NCBI RefSeq assembly: GCF_033546935.1
Contig: NZ_CP137854.1
Span: forward strand, 1,054,001 to 1,118,000
From: Xylophilus sp. GOD-11R
GTDB lineage: Bacteria > Pseudomonadota > Gammaproteobacteria > Burkholderiales > Burkholderiaceae_C
DNA length: 64,000 nt
Direction: 5' to 3'
Both the position numbers and the translations under genes were made by a program. This document shows positions 9,823-20,257 of the stretch, one piece after another (the first letter of the stretch is position 1; every line of letters starts with the position of its first letter). Under the pieces are notes generated by a model that saw only the letters and a program-made list of their open reading frames with translations, had not been told where the DNA came from and made no database searches.

Positions 9823-10716
9823 ATGCCGGGCTTCTGCGACCTCACGGTGGTCAGCGTCACCGGCTGGCAGCCGGCCGCAGCCGGCGCGGCGCTGGCGGTG
9901 CAGCACAGCGCGCGCGAGCTTCCCGGCAGCGCCGCCTTGTTGATCAGTCCGCAGCGGCCGCCGCATCTGCCGGGCTGGGTGCGGCACGTGGCGGTGGCAC
10001 CGTTCGGCTACATGGAATACAGCCTCTTCATGCTGTATGCGCTGCACCAGTTCATCGACACCGCCTTCGCCCTGGTCGTGCAGGACGATGGCTGGGTGCT
10101 GTCCGGCCGCAACTGGCAGAGCGCGTTCTTCGACTACGACTACATCGGCGCGCCCACGCACCTGGCGCTGGTGGACGACGGCCGGGCACCGGCGCACTAT
10201 CAGCGCGGCTTTGCCTGGTGCCACGACGAGCCACCGGCATCTGGCAGCACGGCGGTGCCGGTGCTCAACGGCGGATTCTCGCTGCGCAGCCAGCGCCTGA
10301 TGCGCATGCCGCGAGAACTCGGCCTGGCGTTCCAGGTGCCGCCGCCCATGCCCTGCGACCCGGCGGCAGGGCCCCCGCGCCTGCAGTGGGCACACGACAT
10401 CGTTCTGGAGGACGTGTGGTTGTGTACGGTGGTGCGCGCTGCACTGGAGGCCGCCGGGCTGCGTTTCGCGCCGGTGCCGCTGGCGTGCGCATTCGCCATC
10501 GAGCATGCGGGCCGGGGTCTGCACCGGGGACGGGGACTGGAGCGCCTGCTGGGCCACCACAGCAAGTTCCGCAAGATCACGGCGCTGGCGGCGCCGGGCG
10601 CACCGCCGGCACTGCGCTACACGATCGGCCGCGCGCTGGCGTCCAGCATCTTCGGCGAGGATGACATCGTGCAGGGGTTCGAGCAGCTGGGCTGGCAGCT
10701 CGACTGGCCGGCCTGA
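9823..10716 (+). CDS. DUF5672 family protein, probable glycosyltransferase-related
   Basis: The protein has 297 aa. It shows DUF5672 hallmarks: an acidic DDGW motif (LVVQDDGWVLSGRNWQ), the block YDYIGAPTHL, the conserved VLNGGFSLRS, and a late EDVWLC. The family is found in surface-polysaccharide and glycosylation loci and resembles nucleotide-sugar-dependent transferases, but its reaction is not established. It starts 6 bp after the GT41 gene, so the two are probably one transcript and may build or extend the same glycan. No signal peptide or membrane segment is seen, so a cytoplasmic location is expected. Confidence 0.8.
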   Translation: MPGFCDLTVVSVTGWQPAAAGAALAVQHSARELPGSAALLISPQRPPHLPGWVRHVAVAPFGYMEYSLFMLYALHQFIDTAFALVVQDDGWVLSGRNWQSAFFDYDYIGAPTHLALVDDGRAPAHYQRGFAWCHDEPPASGSTAVPVLNGGFSLRSQRLMRMPRELGLAFQVPPPMPCDPAAGPPRLQWAHDIVLEDVWLCTVVRAALEAAGLRFAPVPLACAFAIEHAGRGLHRGRGLERLLGHHSKFRKITALAAPGAPPALRYTIGRALASSIFGEDDIVQGFEQLGWQLDWPA

Positions 10717-10868
10717 CCTTGCCCGCGCACGCCTGCGGCGGCGCGGGATCGTTTCGCACTGCCCCGCCGCGGCGCTTCCGGGCGCTGTCGCTGTCTTCGG
10801 CAGATGCGCGGCGCGCGCGCTGCCGCGTCGACCCAATGGCGGCTCCGTCACACTTTTCGGAAGACGCC

Positions 10869-11909
10869 ATGTCCTTTCCCCCGCCCATTCATTGCGCGAA
10901 CCCACCGATCACGCGGCTGACTTCCACGACCGGCCACGCCTCGCCCACCGACCCGGCCAGCCCGGTACAGGCGCCGGGGCTGCATGCCTTGAGCCCGCTG
11001 GAAAGATTGCCCGAGGAGATGCGCCAGATGATCTTTTCCTACCTGCCGCCCCGCGATACGGCCGCGCTGGCGGCGACCAGCCGCACGCTGCACCGCAGCG
11101 TGCACCGGTGGCCGTCGGTCGTGCCGCTGGCGGCCGCGCGGCTGGCCGACCGCATGCTGCGGTCTGACCGGCTGCCCAACGTGCTGGCCGAGGCCCTGTA
11201 CGAGATGGAGTCGCTGCATCCGGTGCGGCATGCCGAGCCGGTGATCCATGCGGCCGCCGTCGCGCTGCTGGGCCTGCGGTCCGAGCATCGGCACGGCTGG
11301 CTGGAGCGGCTGTCGGTGGATGCGGCGACGATGGGTTTCCCGCCGCATACCCAGGCCCGCCTGGAGCGCACGCTCCAGGCGGTGAGCGATTTGAGCGTGC
11401 GGCCGTTCGGCCCGGATGCGGTCCATGGCGCGTTCGATACGCTGATCGACGCCACCGCCCATATGCCGCCGCATGCACAGGACCGGGTCGCCCGCGTGCT
11501 GGCCGAATGGCTCTGGCGGGGCGACCTGGGCTACCAGGGGTCGTTCGCGCAACGCGATCCCCGTGTGTTCGCGAAGTTCAGGCGCCTGCTCGACCAGGCC
11601 GCCGAATGGCCCCAGGAGCGTGCCATTCGGGTGTTGATACCGCTGCTGCTCGGCATTCGCCAGATGTATGCGGGCGATCACGGGCCGGCCTTCGAGGCCG
11701 CGATGCCGGTGATCCGGTGCCTGGGCCCGAAGCTGCGCACCATCGGCCTCGAATGCCTGCGGCGGGGCCTGGCCGGCCCGTGCGAGGGGGTCGACTATCG
11801 GCGCGAGCGCATCGAAGACGAGCTCTGCCAGGTGCCCGGCGCGGTGCATCTCGCGGCCCGCGCCGAGGTGGATCGTTACGAGCGCAAGCTGGACGCCACC
11901 CGCACCTGA
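10869..11909 (+). CDS. F-box domain protein, candidate host-targeted effector
   Basis: The protein has 346 aa. The ATG at 10869 is preceded by GGAAG at good spacing; an in-frame ATG at 10836 is less likely. Residues 1-42 are rich in Pro, Ser, Thr and His, as in many type III effectors. Residues about 43-82 form an F-box: LERLPEEMRQMIFSYLPP, then DTAALAATSRTLHRSV and a Trp, matching the LPxE-IlxyL-D-L-SR-W pattern. The rest is helical and Leu/Ala/Arg-rich with no recognised domain; it could be a HEAT-like substrate-binding region. F-boxes bind SKP1 in eukaryotic ubiquitin ligases. Bacteria lack SKP1, so such proteins normally act inside host cells (for example Ralstonia GALA proteins). No PIP box is seen upstream and no secretion system lies in the window. 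It ends 6 bp from the convergent thiDE. Confidence 0.8.
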   Translation: MSFPPPIHCANPPITRLTSTTGHASPTDPASPVQAPGLHALSPLERLPEEMRQMIFSYLPPRDTAALAATSRTLHRSVHRWPSVVPLAAARLADRMLRSDRLPNVLAEALYEMESLHPVRHAEPVIHAAAVALLGLRSEHRHGWLERLSVDAATMGFPPHTQARLERTLQAVSDLSVRPFGPDAVHGAFDTLIDATAHMPPHAQDRVARVLAEWLWRGDLGYQGSFAQRDPRVFAKFRRLLDQAAEWPQERAIRVLIPLLLGIRQMYAGDHGPAFEAAMPVIRCLGPKLRTIGLECLRRGLAGPCEGVDYRRERIEDELCQVPGAVHLAARAEVDRYERKLDATRT

Positions 11910-11915
11910 GCGCGC

Positions 11916-13505
11916 TCACAGGCTGGGTGTCGGCCAGTCCGGCCAGTCCGGCCGGTCCCGCCCGTCCGGCGCCTTGCGGTGCGCCTCGGCGCGCGCCTGG
12001 GCGAGGGCGGCCTGCAGGCCCGGCACGGTCTGCGCCGGCCGCTCGCCCAGGCCGCGCACCACGCAGATGCCGTCGGCGCCGGTGCCGGCCGCCTGCCGCG
12101 CCCGGTCCGCGGTGAGGATGCCGCCGATGGCCACCACCGGCGCGCCCGCCATGGCCGTCCACCAGGCGAGGTTGTGCAGGCCCTGCGGCCGCCACGGCAT
12201 CCGCTTGGTGAGCGTGGGCCAGACCGGGCCGCAGGCGATGTAGCGCGGCGCCAGCGAGCGGGCGCGGGCCAGCTCCCACAGGCTGTGCGCGCTGACGCCG
12301 AGTGCCGGCGCGCCCGGGGCCACCAGGGCTGCGCGCCCGGCGTCGTCGAGCAGGGCGATGTCTTCCTGGCCCAGGTGTACGCCGGGCGCGCCGGCGGCCA
12401 CCGCCAGCGCGTGGTGGTCGTTGACAAAGAGCATCGCGCCGGCCGCTCGGCAGCAGGCCGTGGCAGCGGCGATCTCGTCGCGCAGCGGGTTCATCCATCC
12501 GGCGGCGGGCCGCGACGGTGACTTGATGCGCAGCTGCACCGTGCGCACGCCGGCCTCGACCACCTGCGCCACCCGCTCGGCACGGTCGACGATGGCGTAG
12601 AGGCCCAGGGCCGGCGGTGGCGTTGCCGCGAAGCCCGGCGCGATGAACGGTGCAAAGCGCGGCGCGGCGCACCAGCTCATCTGCGGCATCAGCGAAGCGT
12701 CCGACACGAAACCTGCCCGGGCACGCACCGGTCCCGCGCCGTGCCCGGCCGCCGCGCCGTGCCGCAGGGCCGACGCGGTCGCCATCTTGGCCAGTACCAG
12801 CGCATCGGCCGCCACGAAACCGCGCGCCAGGGCCGAGGCCGCGGCGGTGGCGAAGGTGCAGCCGGTGCCGTGGTGGTGCGGCGTGTCGATACGCGGCAGG
12901 GCCAGCCAGCCGTCGGCCTGCGGCGAGGCGACCCAGTCCAGCGCCAGGCCGTCGGTGGCGGGCTCATCGCCGCCGGTCACGCAGACGCTGGCCGCGCCGC
13001 GTGCGCGCAGGGCCGCCGCCAGCGTGGGCGACGGCGTGTCGTCGGGCAGGCCGGCCAGTCGTGCGGCCTCGCGTCGGTTGGGCGTGACCAGGCTGGCGCG
13101 CGGCAGCAGCAGTGCGCGGCAGGCAGCCAGGGTGGCGTCGTCGGCGAACGCGGCGCCGGTGCTGGCCGAGAGCACCGGGTCGACCACCAGCGCCACCGGG
13201 GCGCGGGCGCGCAAGCGGTCCACCCAATGCGCCACGCAGGCGACCTGCTGCGGGCCACCGAGCAGGCCGGTCTTGATGGCGGCCGGCGGCATGTCGTCCT
13301 GGAGCGCGGCGAACTGGGCTTCGAGCGTGGCGGTCGGCAGCAGGTCGATGCGTTGCACGCCCCGGGAGTTCTGCGCGGTGACGGCGGTCACCAGGGTGCA
13401 CAGGTGCACGCCGCAGGCATCGGCCGCGCGCTGGTCGGCGGCGATGCCGGCGCCGCCGCCGCTGTCGGTGCCGGCGACCGTCCACACGATGGGCGGCGCC
13501 GTCAT
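11916..13505 (-). CDS. thiDE: ThiD-ThiE fusion: HMP-P kinase / thiamin-phosphate synthase
   Basis: The protein has 529 aa and two enzymes of thiamin biosynthesis. Residues 1-270 are ThiD (ribokinase fold), with AGTDSGGGAGIAADQ near the N-terminus and the anion-hole motif HHHGTGCTFA; it phosphorylates HMP and HMP-P to HMP-PP. Residues about 310-510 are ThiE, with LYAIVD, TVQLRIKSP, LFVNDHHALA, GVHLGQED, PTLTKRMPW and PVVAIGGI; it joins HMP-PP to the thiazole phosphate to give thiamin phosphate. An Ala/Pro linker separates them. It is the last gene of the thi operon and overlaps thiG by 4 bp (ATGA), so translation is probably coupled. A low-complexity tail (RPDWPDWPTP) follows ThiE. Confidence 0.93.
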   Translation of the reverse strand: MTAPPIVWTVAGTDSGGGAGIAADQRAADACGVHLCTLVTAVTAQNSRGVQRIDLLPTATLEAQFAALQDDMPPAAIKTGLLGGPQQVACVAHWVDRLRARAPVALVVDPVLSASTGAAFADDATLAACRALLLPRASLVTPNRREAARLAGLPDDTPSPTLAAALRARGAASVCVTGGDEPATDGLALDWVASPQADGWLALPRIDTPHHHGTGCTFATAAASALARGFVAADALVLAKMATASALRHGAAAGHGAGPVRARAGFVSDASLMPQMSWCAAPRFAPFIAPGFAATPPPALGLYAIVDRAERVAQVVEAGVRTVQLRIKSPSRPAAGWMNPLRDEIAAATACCRAAGAMLFVNDHHALAVAAGAPGVHLGQEDIALLDDAGRAALVAPGAPALGVSAHSLWELARARSLAPRYIACGPVWPTLTKRMPWRPQGLHNLAWWTAMAGAPVVAIGGILTADRARQAAGTGADGICVVRGLGERPAQTVPGLQAALAQARAEAHRKAPDGRDRPDWPDWPTPSL

Positions 13506-14332
13506 GCGGGGCCGATCAGGAAGGCATCGCCCGCCACCGGGGTGCTGGCCACGGCGAAGTCCTGCCGCGCGATCACGCCGGCGCGGCAGGCGGTGCGGCC
13601 GGCTTCGATGGCCAGGCGAAAGGCCCGGGCCATGGCGACCGGCTCGCGTGCCTGGGCCACGGCGGTGTTCAGCAGTACCGCGTCGAATCCCATCTCCAGC
13701 GCCTGGGCCGCATGCGACGGCGCACCGATGCCGGCGTCGACGATGAGCACCGCGTCCGGCAGTCGTTCGCGCAGCGTACGCAGCGCGAACGGGTTGATCA
13801 GCCCCTGGCCGGAGCCGATCGGCGCGCCCCAGGGCATCAGCACCGGGCAGCCGACGTCGAGCAGGCGGCGGCCGGTGACCAGGTCGTCGGTGCAGTAGGG
13901 CCAGACGACGAAGCCGTCGCGCACCAGTTCGCGCGCGGCGGCCACCAGCTCCAACGGGTCGGGCTGCAGGGTGTGCTCGTCGCCCACGACCTCCAGCTTG
14001 ATCCAGGCGGTGCCGTAGAGCTCGCGCGCCATCTGCGCCAGCAGCACCGCCTCGCGCGCGCTACGGCAGCCGGCGGTGTTGGGCAGCAGCCGTGCGCCGA
14101 CGGCCTCGGCGGCGCGCGCGACGGTGGCGACGAAGCCGTTGTCCGCGCCCGCGGCTAGCGCGCGGCGCAGCCCAACGGTGACGGCTGCAGGGGCGGCCGT
14201 GGCGATGGCGCGCGAGAGCGTGCCGGGCGAGGGATAGCCGGCGGTGCCCAGCAGGAATCGGCCGCGCAGCACGGTGCCGGCGACCTGCCAGTCGTCGGCG
14301 CCCGCATCGGCTGGATGCGTGATCGGTTCCAT
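13502..14332 (-). CDS. thiG: Thiazole synthase ThiG
   Basis: The protein has 276 aa, near normal length. ThiG condenses 1-deoxyxylulose-5-phosphate, dehydroglycine and sulfur from ThiS thiocarboxylate into the thiazole moiety. The Schiff-base lysine is K112 in WIKLEVVGD. Other family blocks are RFLLGTAGYPS, LLPNTAGC, WPYCTDDLVTGRRL, PWGAPIGSGQGL and IVDAGIGAPSHA. It lies between thiS (5 bp upstream) and thiDE (4 bp overlap), the usual partners in one transcript. Confidence 0.96.
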   Translation of the reverse strand: MEPITHPADAGADDWQVAGTVLRGRFLLGTAGYPSPGTLSRAIATAAPAAVTVGLRRALAAGADNGFVATVARAAEAVGARLLPNTAGCRSAREAVLLAQMARELYGTAWIKLEVVGDEHTLQPDPLELVAAARELVRDGFVVWPYCTDDLVTGRRLLDVGCPVLMPWGAPIGSGQGLINPFALRTLRERLPDAVLIVDAGIGAPSHAAQALEMGFDAVLLNTAVAQAREPVAMARAFRLAIEAGRTACRAGVIARQDFAVASTPVAGDAFLIGPA

Positions 14333-14337
14333 GGGTG

Positions 14338-14547
14338 TCAGCCTCCTACGATGGGACGCACCAGCAGCACCCGGTCGCCGGGCTGCAGGCCGGTGGCGGC
14401 GCGCCGTTCGCGCCGCACGAAGTCGCCGTTGACCGCGCTGGCGACCGATGTCGGCGCATGGTTCAGGGCCGCGATCAGCTCGGCCAGATTGCTGCCTTCG
14501 GGCACGTTGTGCGGCTGGTCGCCAAGCCGGATCTCGATGTCAGGCAT
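14338..14547 (-). CDS. thiS: Sulfur-carrier protein ThiS
   Basis: The protein has 69 aa with a ubiquitin-like beta-grasp fold and the essential C-terminal Gly-Gly (RPIVGG). The C-terminal glycine is adenylated by ThiF and converted to a thiocarboxylate that feeds ThiG. Its start overlaps the end of thiO by 8 bp. No thiF is in the window, so activation must come from a gene elsewhere. Confidence 0.95.
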   Translation of the reverse strand: MPDIEIRLGDQPHNVPEGSNLAELIAALNHAPTSVASAVNGDFVRRERRAATGLQPGDRVLLVRPIVGG

Positions 14548-15598
14548 GGGCGCTCTCCTGCCGCAGTCCGGTGGCGGCCAGGGCGTCGTCGACCAGCGCG
14601 GGCGCCACCAGCCAGCCGTGTCGGAACAGGCCGTTGATGCGCACGGTGCCTGCCGAGGTGTCGATGCAGGGCCGGTGGTCGGGCAGGGCGGGCCGGAGCT
14701 GGCGGTCGAGCCGTTCGATGCGGGCTTCGGCCAGCGCCGGCATCACGCTGTGGGCTGCGGCCATCAGCTCGACTGCGCTGCGCAGCGAGACCGGCGAGCG
14801 GTCTTCCGATTCGATCTCGCTGGCGCCGACGAACAACCGGTGCTGGCCGCGTGGCAGCAGATACACCGCATGGCGCGGATGCAGCAGCCGCACCGGCCGG
14901 GTCAGCCCGTGACCGGGCAGATGGAGCCAGACGGTCTCGCCGCGCACGCCGCGCAGCTCGCGCATCGGTCCGTGCTTTTCGCGGGCGCCGAGGCCGCGCA
15001 CGTCGAACACGCGGTCGTAGCGGCCGGCGGCCGATGCGGCATCGACGGTGTGGGCGTCGAGCCGGTCGACCGGCGATCGCCAATGCCAGCGCACCGAGGC
15101 CGAGGCGCCGTCGTGCAGGCGCGCCAGCGTGGCGGGCGGATCGATCTGCGCCTCGCCCGGCAGCAGCCAGGCGTGGGCTGCGCCCGCCAGGGCGGGTTCC
15201 AGCGAGGTCAGCGCATCGGCGTCCAGCGCGCGGGGCGGCCGGGCGCTGGCCGACAGGCGTTGCAGCATGCGTTCGGCCATGGTCCGGTCGCCGCGATGCG
15301 CCAGCAGCAGGCTGCCGCGCTCGGTCAGCAGCGTGGGTTCCTCCAGCGCGTCGACGATGCCGCGCCACAGCGCGATGGAACGCCAGCCGAGCGTGGCGAG
15401 GTGCGCGTCGGCCCGGTCGAGTTCGGCGGTCGGGCTCAGCATGCCGGCTGCGCTGAAGGCGGCCGCGCCGTGGCCGTCGTAGCGCGGCAGGGGGCCGTCG
15501 GCGGGGTCGAAGACCTCCACCTCGTGGCCGGCGTGGCCGAGCCGCCAGGCCAGCAACCGGCCCAGCAGGCCGGCCCCGGCGATCGCGATGCGGGCCAT
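14540..15598 (-). CDS. thiO: Glycine oxidase ThiO (FAD-dependent)
   Basis: The protein has 352 aa and belongs to the D-amino-acid-oxidase superfamily. The N-terminus MARIAIAGAGLLGRLLAW holds the dinucleotide-binding GxGxxG. LFVGASEIESEDRSPV and a C-terminal TVRINGLFRHGWLVAP block match ThiO. It oxidises glycine to dehydroglycine (iminoacetate) for ThiG in aerobes that lack ThiH. It starts 1 bp after the thiC stop and overlaps thiS, so it is co-translated in the thi operon. Confidence 0.94.
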   Translation of the reverse strand: MARIAIAGAGLLGRLLAWRLGHAGHEVEVFDPADGPLPRYDGHGAAAFSAAGMLSPTAELDRADAHLATLGWRSIALWRGIVDALEEPTLLTERGSLLLAHRGDRTMAERMLQRLSASARPPRALDADALTSLEPALAGAAHAWLLPGEAQIDPPATLARLHDGASASVRWHWRSPVDRLDAHTVDAASAAGRYDRVFDVRGLGAREKHGPMRELRGVRGETVWLHLPGHGLTRPVRLLHPRHAVYLLPRGQHRLFVGASEIESEDRSPVSLRSAVELMAAAHSVMPALAEARIERLDRQLRPALPDHRPCIDTSAGTVRINGLFRHGWLVAPALVDDALAATGLRQESAHA

Positions 15599-15599
15599 C

Positions 15600-17676
<2,077 letters not shown>

Positions 17677-17678
17677 GG

Positions 17679-17708
17679 ATTCTAGGGGGCGGGTGGCGCG
17701 ATGGTCAA
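17679..17708 (-). promoter_or_regulatory. Sigma-70 promoter of the thi operon
   Basis: On the minus strand TTGACC (17708-17703) and TAGAAT (17684-17679) are separated by 18 bp, directly upstream of the riboswitch aptamer. Position and match make it the likely thiC promoter. It lies immediately downstream of the PEP-CTERM gene that ends at 17713. Confidence 0.7.
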
Positions 17709-17712
17709 CCGG

Positions 17713-18330
17713 TCAGGTCGTCAGGGCGGGGTGTTTGGCGCGGCGGCGGGCGGCGGTGGAGACGAGGCCCAGGCCTGCGAGGAGCAGGGCGTAGGTTTCG
17801 GGCTCGGGGACGGCGGCAAGGGGGGCGTAGGCGATGGTGAGGTCGCGCAGGGCTATGTGGCCTCCTCCTAATAGGAAGTGAGAAATTTCGTTTGTTGGTC
17901 TTTGGAATCCGTGAAATTCACCGGCGCCTGTTGAATTATTGATCGATAAATCGTAATCTTCGATAAAATCGTAATTGCTGTCGAATATCGCCATATAGGC
18001 GTATTCTTCTGAGATTGAATTTAAGATTCCGCCAACCGCAGCCACGGGATTGGAAAAGGAGAACACGTAGGCTGAAGATAATCCACCAGCCACGGTATAG
18101 GCGGGTGTTCCGTCCCAGGTCCCATTGTCATTAAATCCAAAAAGGCCGGAATAGCCGAAAAGGCTGTTTTCACCGGTCCATGTGATCTCGGAGGTCACCT
18201 GATATTCGTCTACATAGGGATCTGTAAGTTCTGGAAAGGAAATCTTTTGTCCCGTGATGGAGGTCACCAGTGAGGCTTGCGCTGTCGAAAAAGTCAATGC
18301 GGCACTAAGAATTAAAAAGACGGATTTCAC
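17713..18330 (-). CDS. PEP-CTERM sorting-domain exported protein
   Basis: The protein has 205 aa. An N-terminal signal peptide (MKSVFLILSAALTFSTAQA) is followed by an Asp/Asn/Tyr-rich exported domain of unknown function, probably beta-rich. The C-terminus has the PEP-CTERM signature: VPEPETY, a hydrophobic helix (ALLLAGLGLVSTA) and a basic ARRR tail. Such proteins are processed by an exosortase at the inner membrane and released or attached to extracellular polymer. No exosortase gene is in the window. A frameshifted paralogue lies directly upstream, sharing the FGDNG/FNDNG, PVAAVGG and YAP-AAVPEPE blocks. The gene is visibly AT-richer than its neighbours. Confidence 0.9.
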   Translation of the reverse strand: MKSVFLILSAALTFSTAQASLVTSITGQKISFPELTDPYVDEYQVTSEITWTGENSLFGYSGLFGFNDNGTWDGTPAYTVAGGLSSAYVFSFSNPVAAVGGILNSISEEYAYMAIFDSNYDFIEDYDLSINNSTGAGEFHGFQRPTNEISHFLLGGGHIALRDLTIAYAPLAAVPEPETYALLLAGLGLVSTAARRRAKHPALTT

Positions 18331-18539
18331 TACGTATTTCCTGGTTTAAGGAGTTTTGACAATGGGTGTTCGAATTCGATCAAAAAATTTGGTCGGAATT
18401 CGATATCCATTTTGATGACGTGCGATCCGTGGAGTTGGAATTTTTATAGAGCCTTATGGCTTATGCAGTTGCTCCATCAAGACTTGCATAAGGAAGTTTC
18501 CGCAGTCCGCCAACCTGACCGCCGTTCGGGGCCGTCTAC

Positions 18540-19168
18540 TCAAGCAAGCTGGATGGGTCGTACAGCGCGGCGGCGAGCGATAGTGCCGATGGAGCCAAGC
18601 CCTGCAAGGAGCATGGCGCAGACCTCGGGTTCCGGGACGGCGGCGACCGGGGCGTAGGCGTAGGTCAGGCTGCGCAAACCGACGTGGCCGTCTTTCAATT
18701 CGAATACCGAGATGGAATTGCTCGTCGTTTGAAAACCGCGGAACTCGCCGTCGTATGGCACCACGTTCAATGGCGACGATTCGATCAGGTTTCCAGCTGT
18801 CGTAGATTGCCATGCTGGAGTCGTAATGACTCAAATGGTGGATGAAACCGCCGACTGCGGCGACCGGCGAATCGAAAGTGAATCGGATGCTTTCAGTGGC
18901 GCTCGACAGAAACGTGAATGGGAGGTTTCCGCCCCATAGGCCGTTGTCGCCGAATCCGACATATTGGTTGTGTGCAAACAAAGACGTGGCGGTGGCGCTC
19001 CAGGTGATGCCGGGCGCCATGGGGTGCGGATCCGTCCCGTCATAATGCGACGTCCCATAAGAAGGCAGACCGATGTCCGTTCCGGTCAGCCACGTGACTG
19101 GCGTGGCGTGGGCGGTCGACAAAGCCGGGCCGCAGCAGGCGATCAAACATAATCACTTCACGCTGCAT
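18540..19168 (-). pseudogene. Frameshifted PEP-CTERM protein, paralogue of the neighbour
   Basis: The coding sequence is broken over two or three frames. The front part (TPVTWLTGTDIGLPSYG to SSMAIYDSW) is intact to about 18,790. The continuation (VVPYDGEFRGFQTTSNSI to VPEPEVCAMLLAGLG) is in another frame and carries the PEP-CTERM anchor and RRR tail. The signal peptide (IACCGPALSTAHA) also lacks an in-frame ATG; reading from the ATG at 19168 needs one base removed from the TTT at about 19147-19149. Two independent breaks favour a true pseudogene. The protein resembles the 17713-18330 product throughout, so the pair arose by tandem duplication. Confidence 0.8.
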
Positions 19169-19354
19169 TTTCTCTGGTCGAAGGAGCCGGATAATGGCAG
19201 GCTTCCATCCCATGGTGGGATCTGACCCGGTGTGAATTATTGAAAACGCACCGTCACAAAACCGAATCGTTGCAGATCCTCCCGGCTTACTGCGGGCATT
19301 CCATGTCGCCTTGCGAAAACAAGTTTCTCCGGTTACTTGGTCTGCCCGCGCGTT

Positions 19355-20092
19355 TTAGTCTGCCGGCCGGGTCAGCCAGTCGGCGATCTCGGCCATGCTG
19401 CCGAATACGCGCGTCACGCCCGCCGCCAGCAAGTCCGTCGTCGCGCTGTGCCCGGGCCCGCCCGGGTTGTAGCCGAACACCGTCGCGCCCGCGGCCACGC
19501 CGGCAGTGGCACCGGTGACCGTGTCCTCGACCACGGCGCAGCGTTTCGGGTCCACGCCCAGCGCGGCGGCAGCGTGCAGGTAGACATCCGGATAGGGCTT
19601 GCTGCGCGGCTGGTCGTGGCCGCTGAAGTAACGGCCGTCGAAGCAGTCGATCAGGTCGATCTTGCGCAATTGCAGTTCGATCTTTCCACGGTCGGCGCCC
19701 GAGGCGCAGGCGATGCGCCCGCCGTAGGCCGCGTGGATGCGGCGCACGGCTTCGGGCGCGCCGGGAATCGCGACCAGCTCGGCCTGCAGCCGCTCGTTGC
19801 GGCGCTGCCAGAACTCGGCGAACCATTGCGGCGTGAGCGGCCGGCCGGTCTGTGCCTCGATCAGCGCGGACTCGTCCTTCACGGCCTTGCCGACGAAGAT
19901 GCGCATGACCTCGGCATGGGTCAGCGTCCAGCCGCGTTCTTCGAGCATGTCGCGCAGCACGGCGCCGGTGATGGGTTCGGAGTCGACCAGCACGCCGTCG
20001 CAGTCGAACAACACGGCGTCGAAGGGCAACGGGGTGGCCTGTTGGGCCGGGGTGGAGGAGGGAGCGGCGGCGAAGGAAGTGGTGTCGGTCAT
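19355..20092 (-). CDS. HAD-superfamily (subfamily IA) phosphatase
   Basis: The protein has 245 aa from the ATG at 20092; an ATG at 20116 would add eight residues. HAD motif I is FDAVLFDCDGVLVDSEP (nucleophile Asp and acid/base Asp). Motif II is the Ser of CASGAD, the conserved Lys is in RSKPYPDVYL, and motif III is CAVVEDTVTGATAG. The cap domain after motif I is of the phosphoglycolate/beta-phosphoglucomutase type. The substrate cannot be told from sequence; sugar phosphate or phosphoglycolate are likely. It stands alone, convergent with nothing and divergent from the HD-GYP gene. Confidence 0.85.
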   Translation of the reverse strand: MTDTTSFAAAPSSTPAQQATPLPFDAVLFDCDGVLVDSEPITGAVLRDMLEERGWTLTHAEVMRIFVGKAVKDESALIEAQTGRPLTPQWFAEFWQRRNERLQAELVAIPGAPEAVRRIHAAYGGRIACASGADRGKIELQLRKIDLIDCFDGRYFSGHDQPRSKPYPDVYLHAAAALGVDPKRCAVVEDTVTGATAGVAAGATVFGYNPGGPGHSATTDLLAAGVTRVFGSMAEIADWLTRPAD

Positions 20093-20257
20093 GCGGCGAT
20101 TTTGACCAACGCGCATGACCTCGCTGCACGAACGCCGGAATTACCGCCGAAATGCCCGCCAGTTAGCGGTTTATCACCAGGGGGCAAACCCGTAACATTT
20201 GGCGGTCCATTTCATTTCCTACACGTCGGTCGCGGCGTGAGGCCCGAGGTTTTTGCG

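Noticed and set aside
10745..10780. PIP-box-like ttcgc ... ttccg upstream of the F-box gene
   Set aside because: The spacing is 18 rather than 15 bp and the second half is TTCCG, so it does not meet the TTCGB-N15-TTCGB rule.
7477..10905. 1,142-codon minus-strand open frame opposite the GT41 and DUF5672 genes
   Set aside because: It is the antisense shadow of GC-rich coding DNA; the product is Arg/Gln/His-rich without family features, while the plus-strand genes have clear domains.
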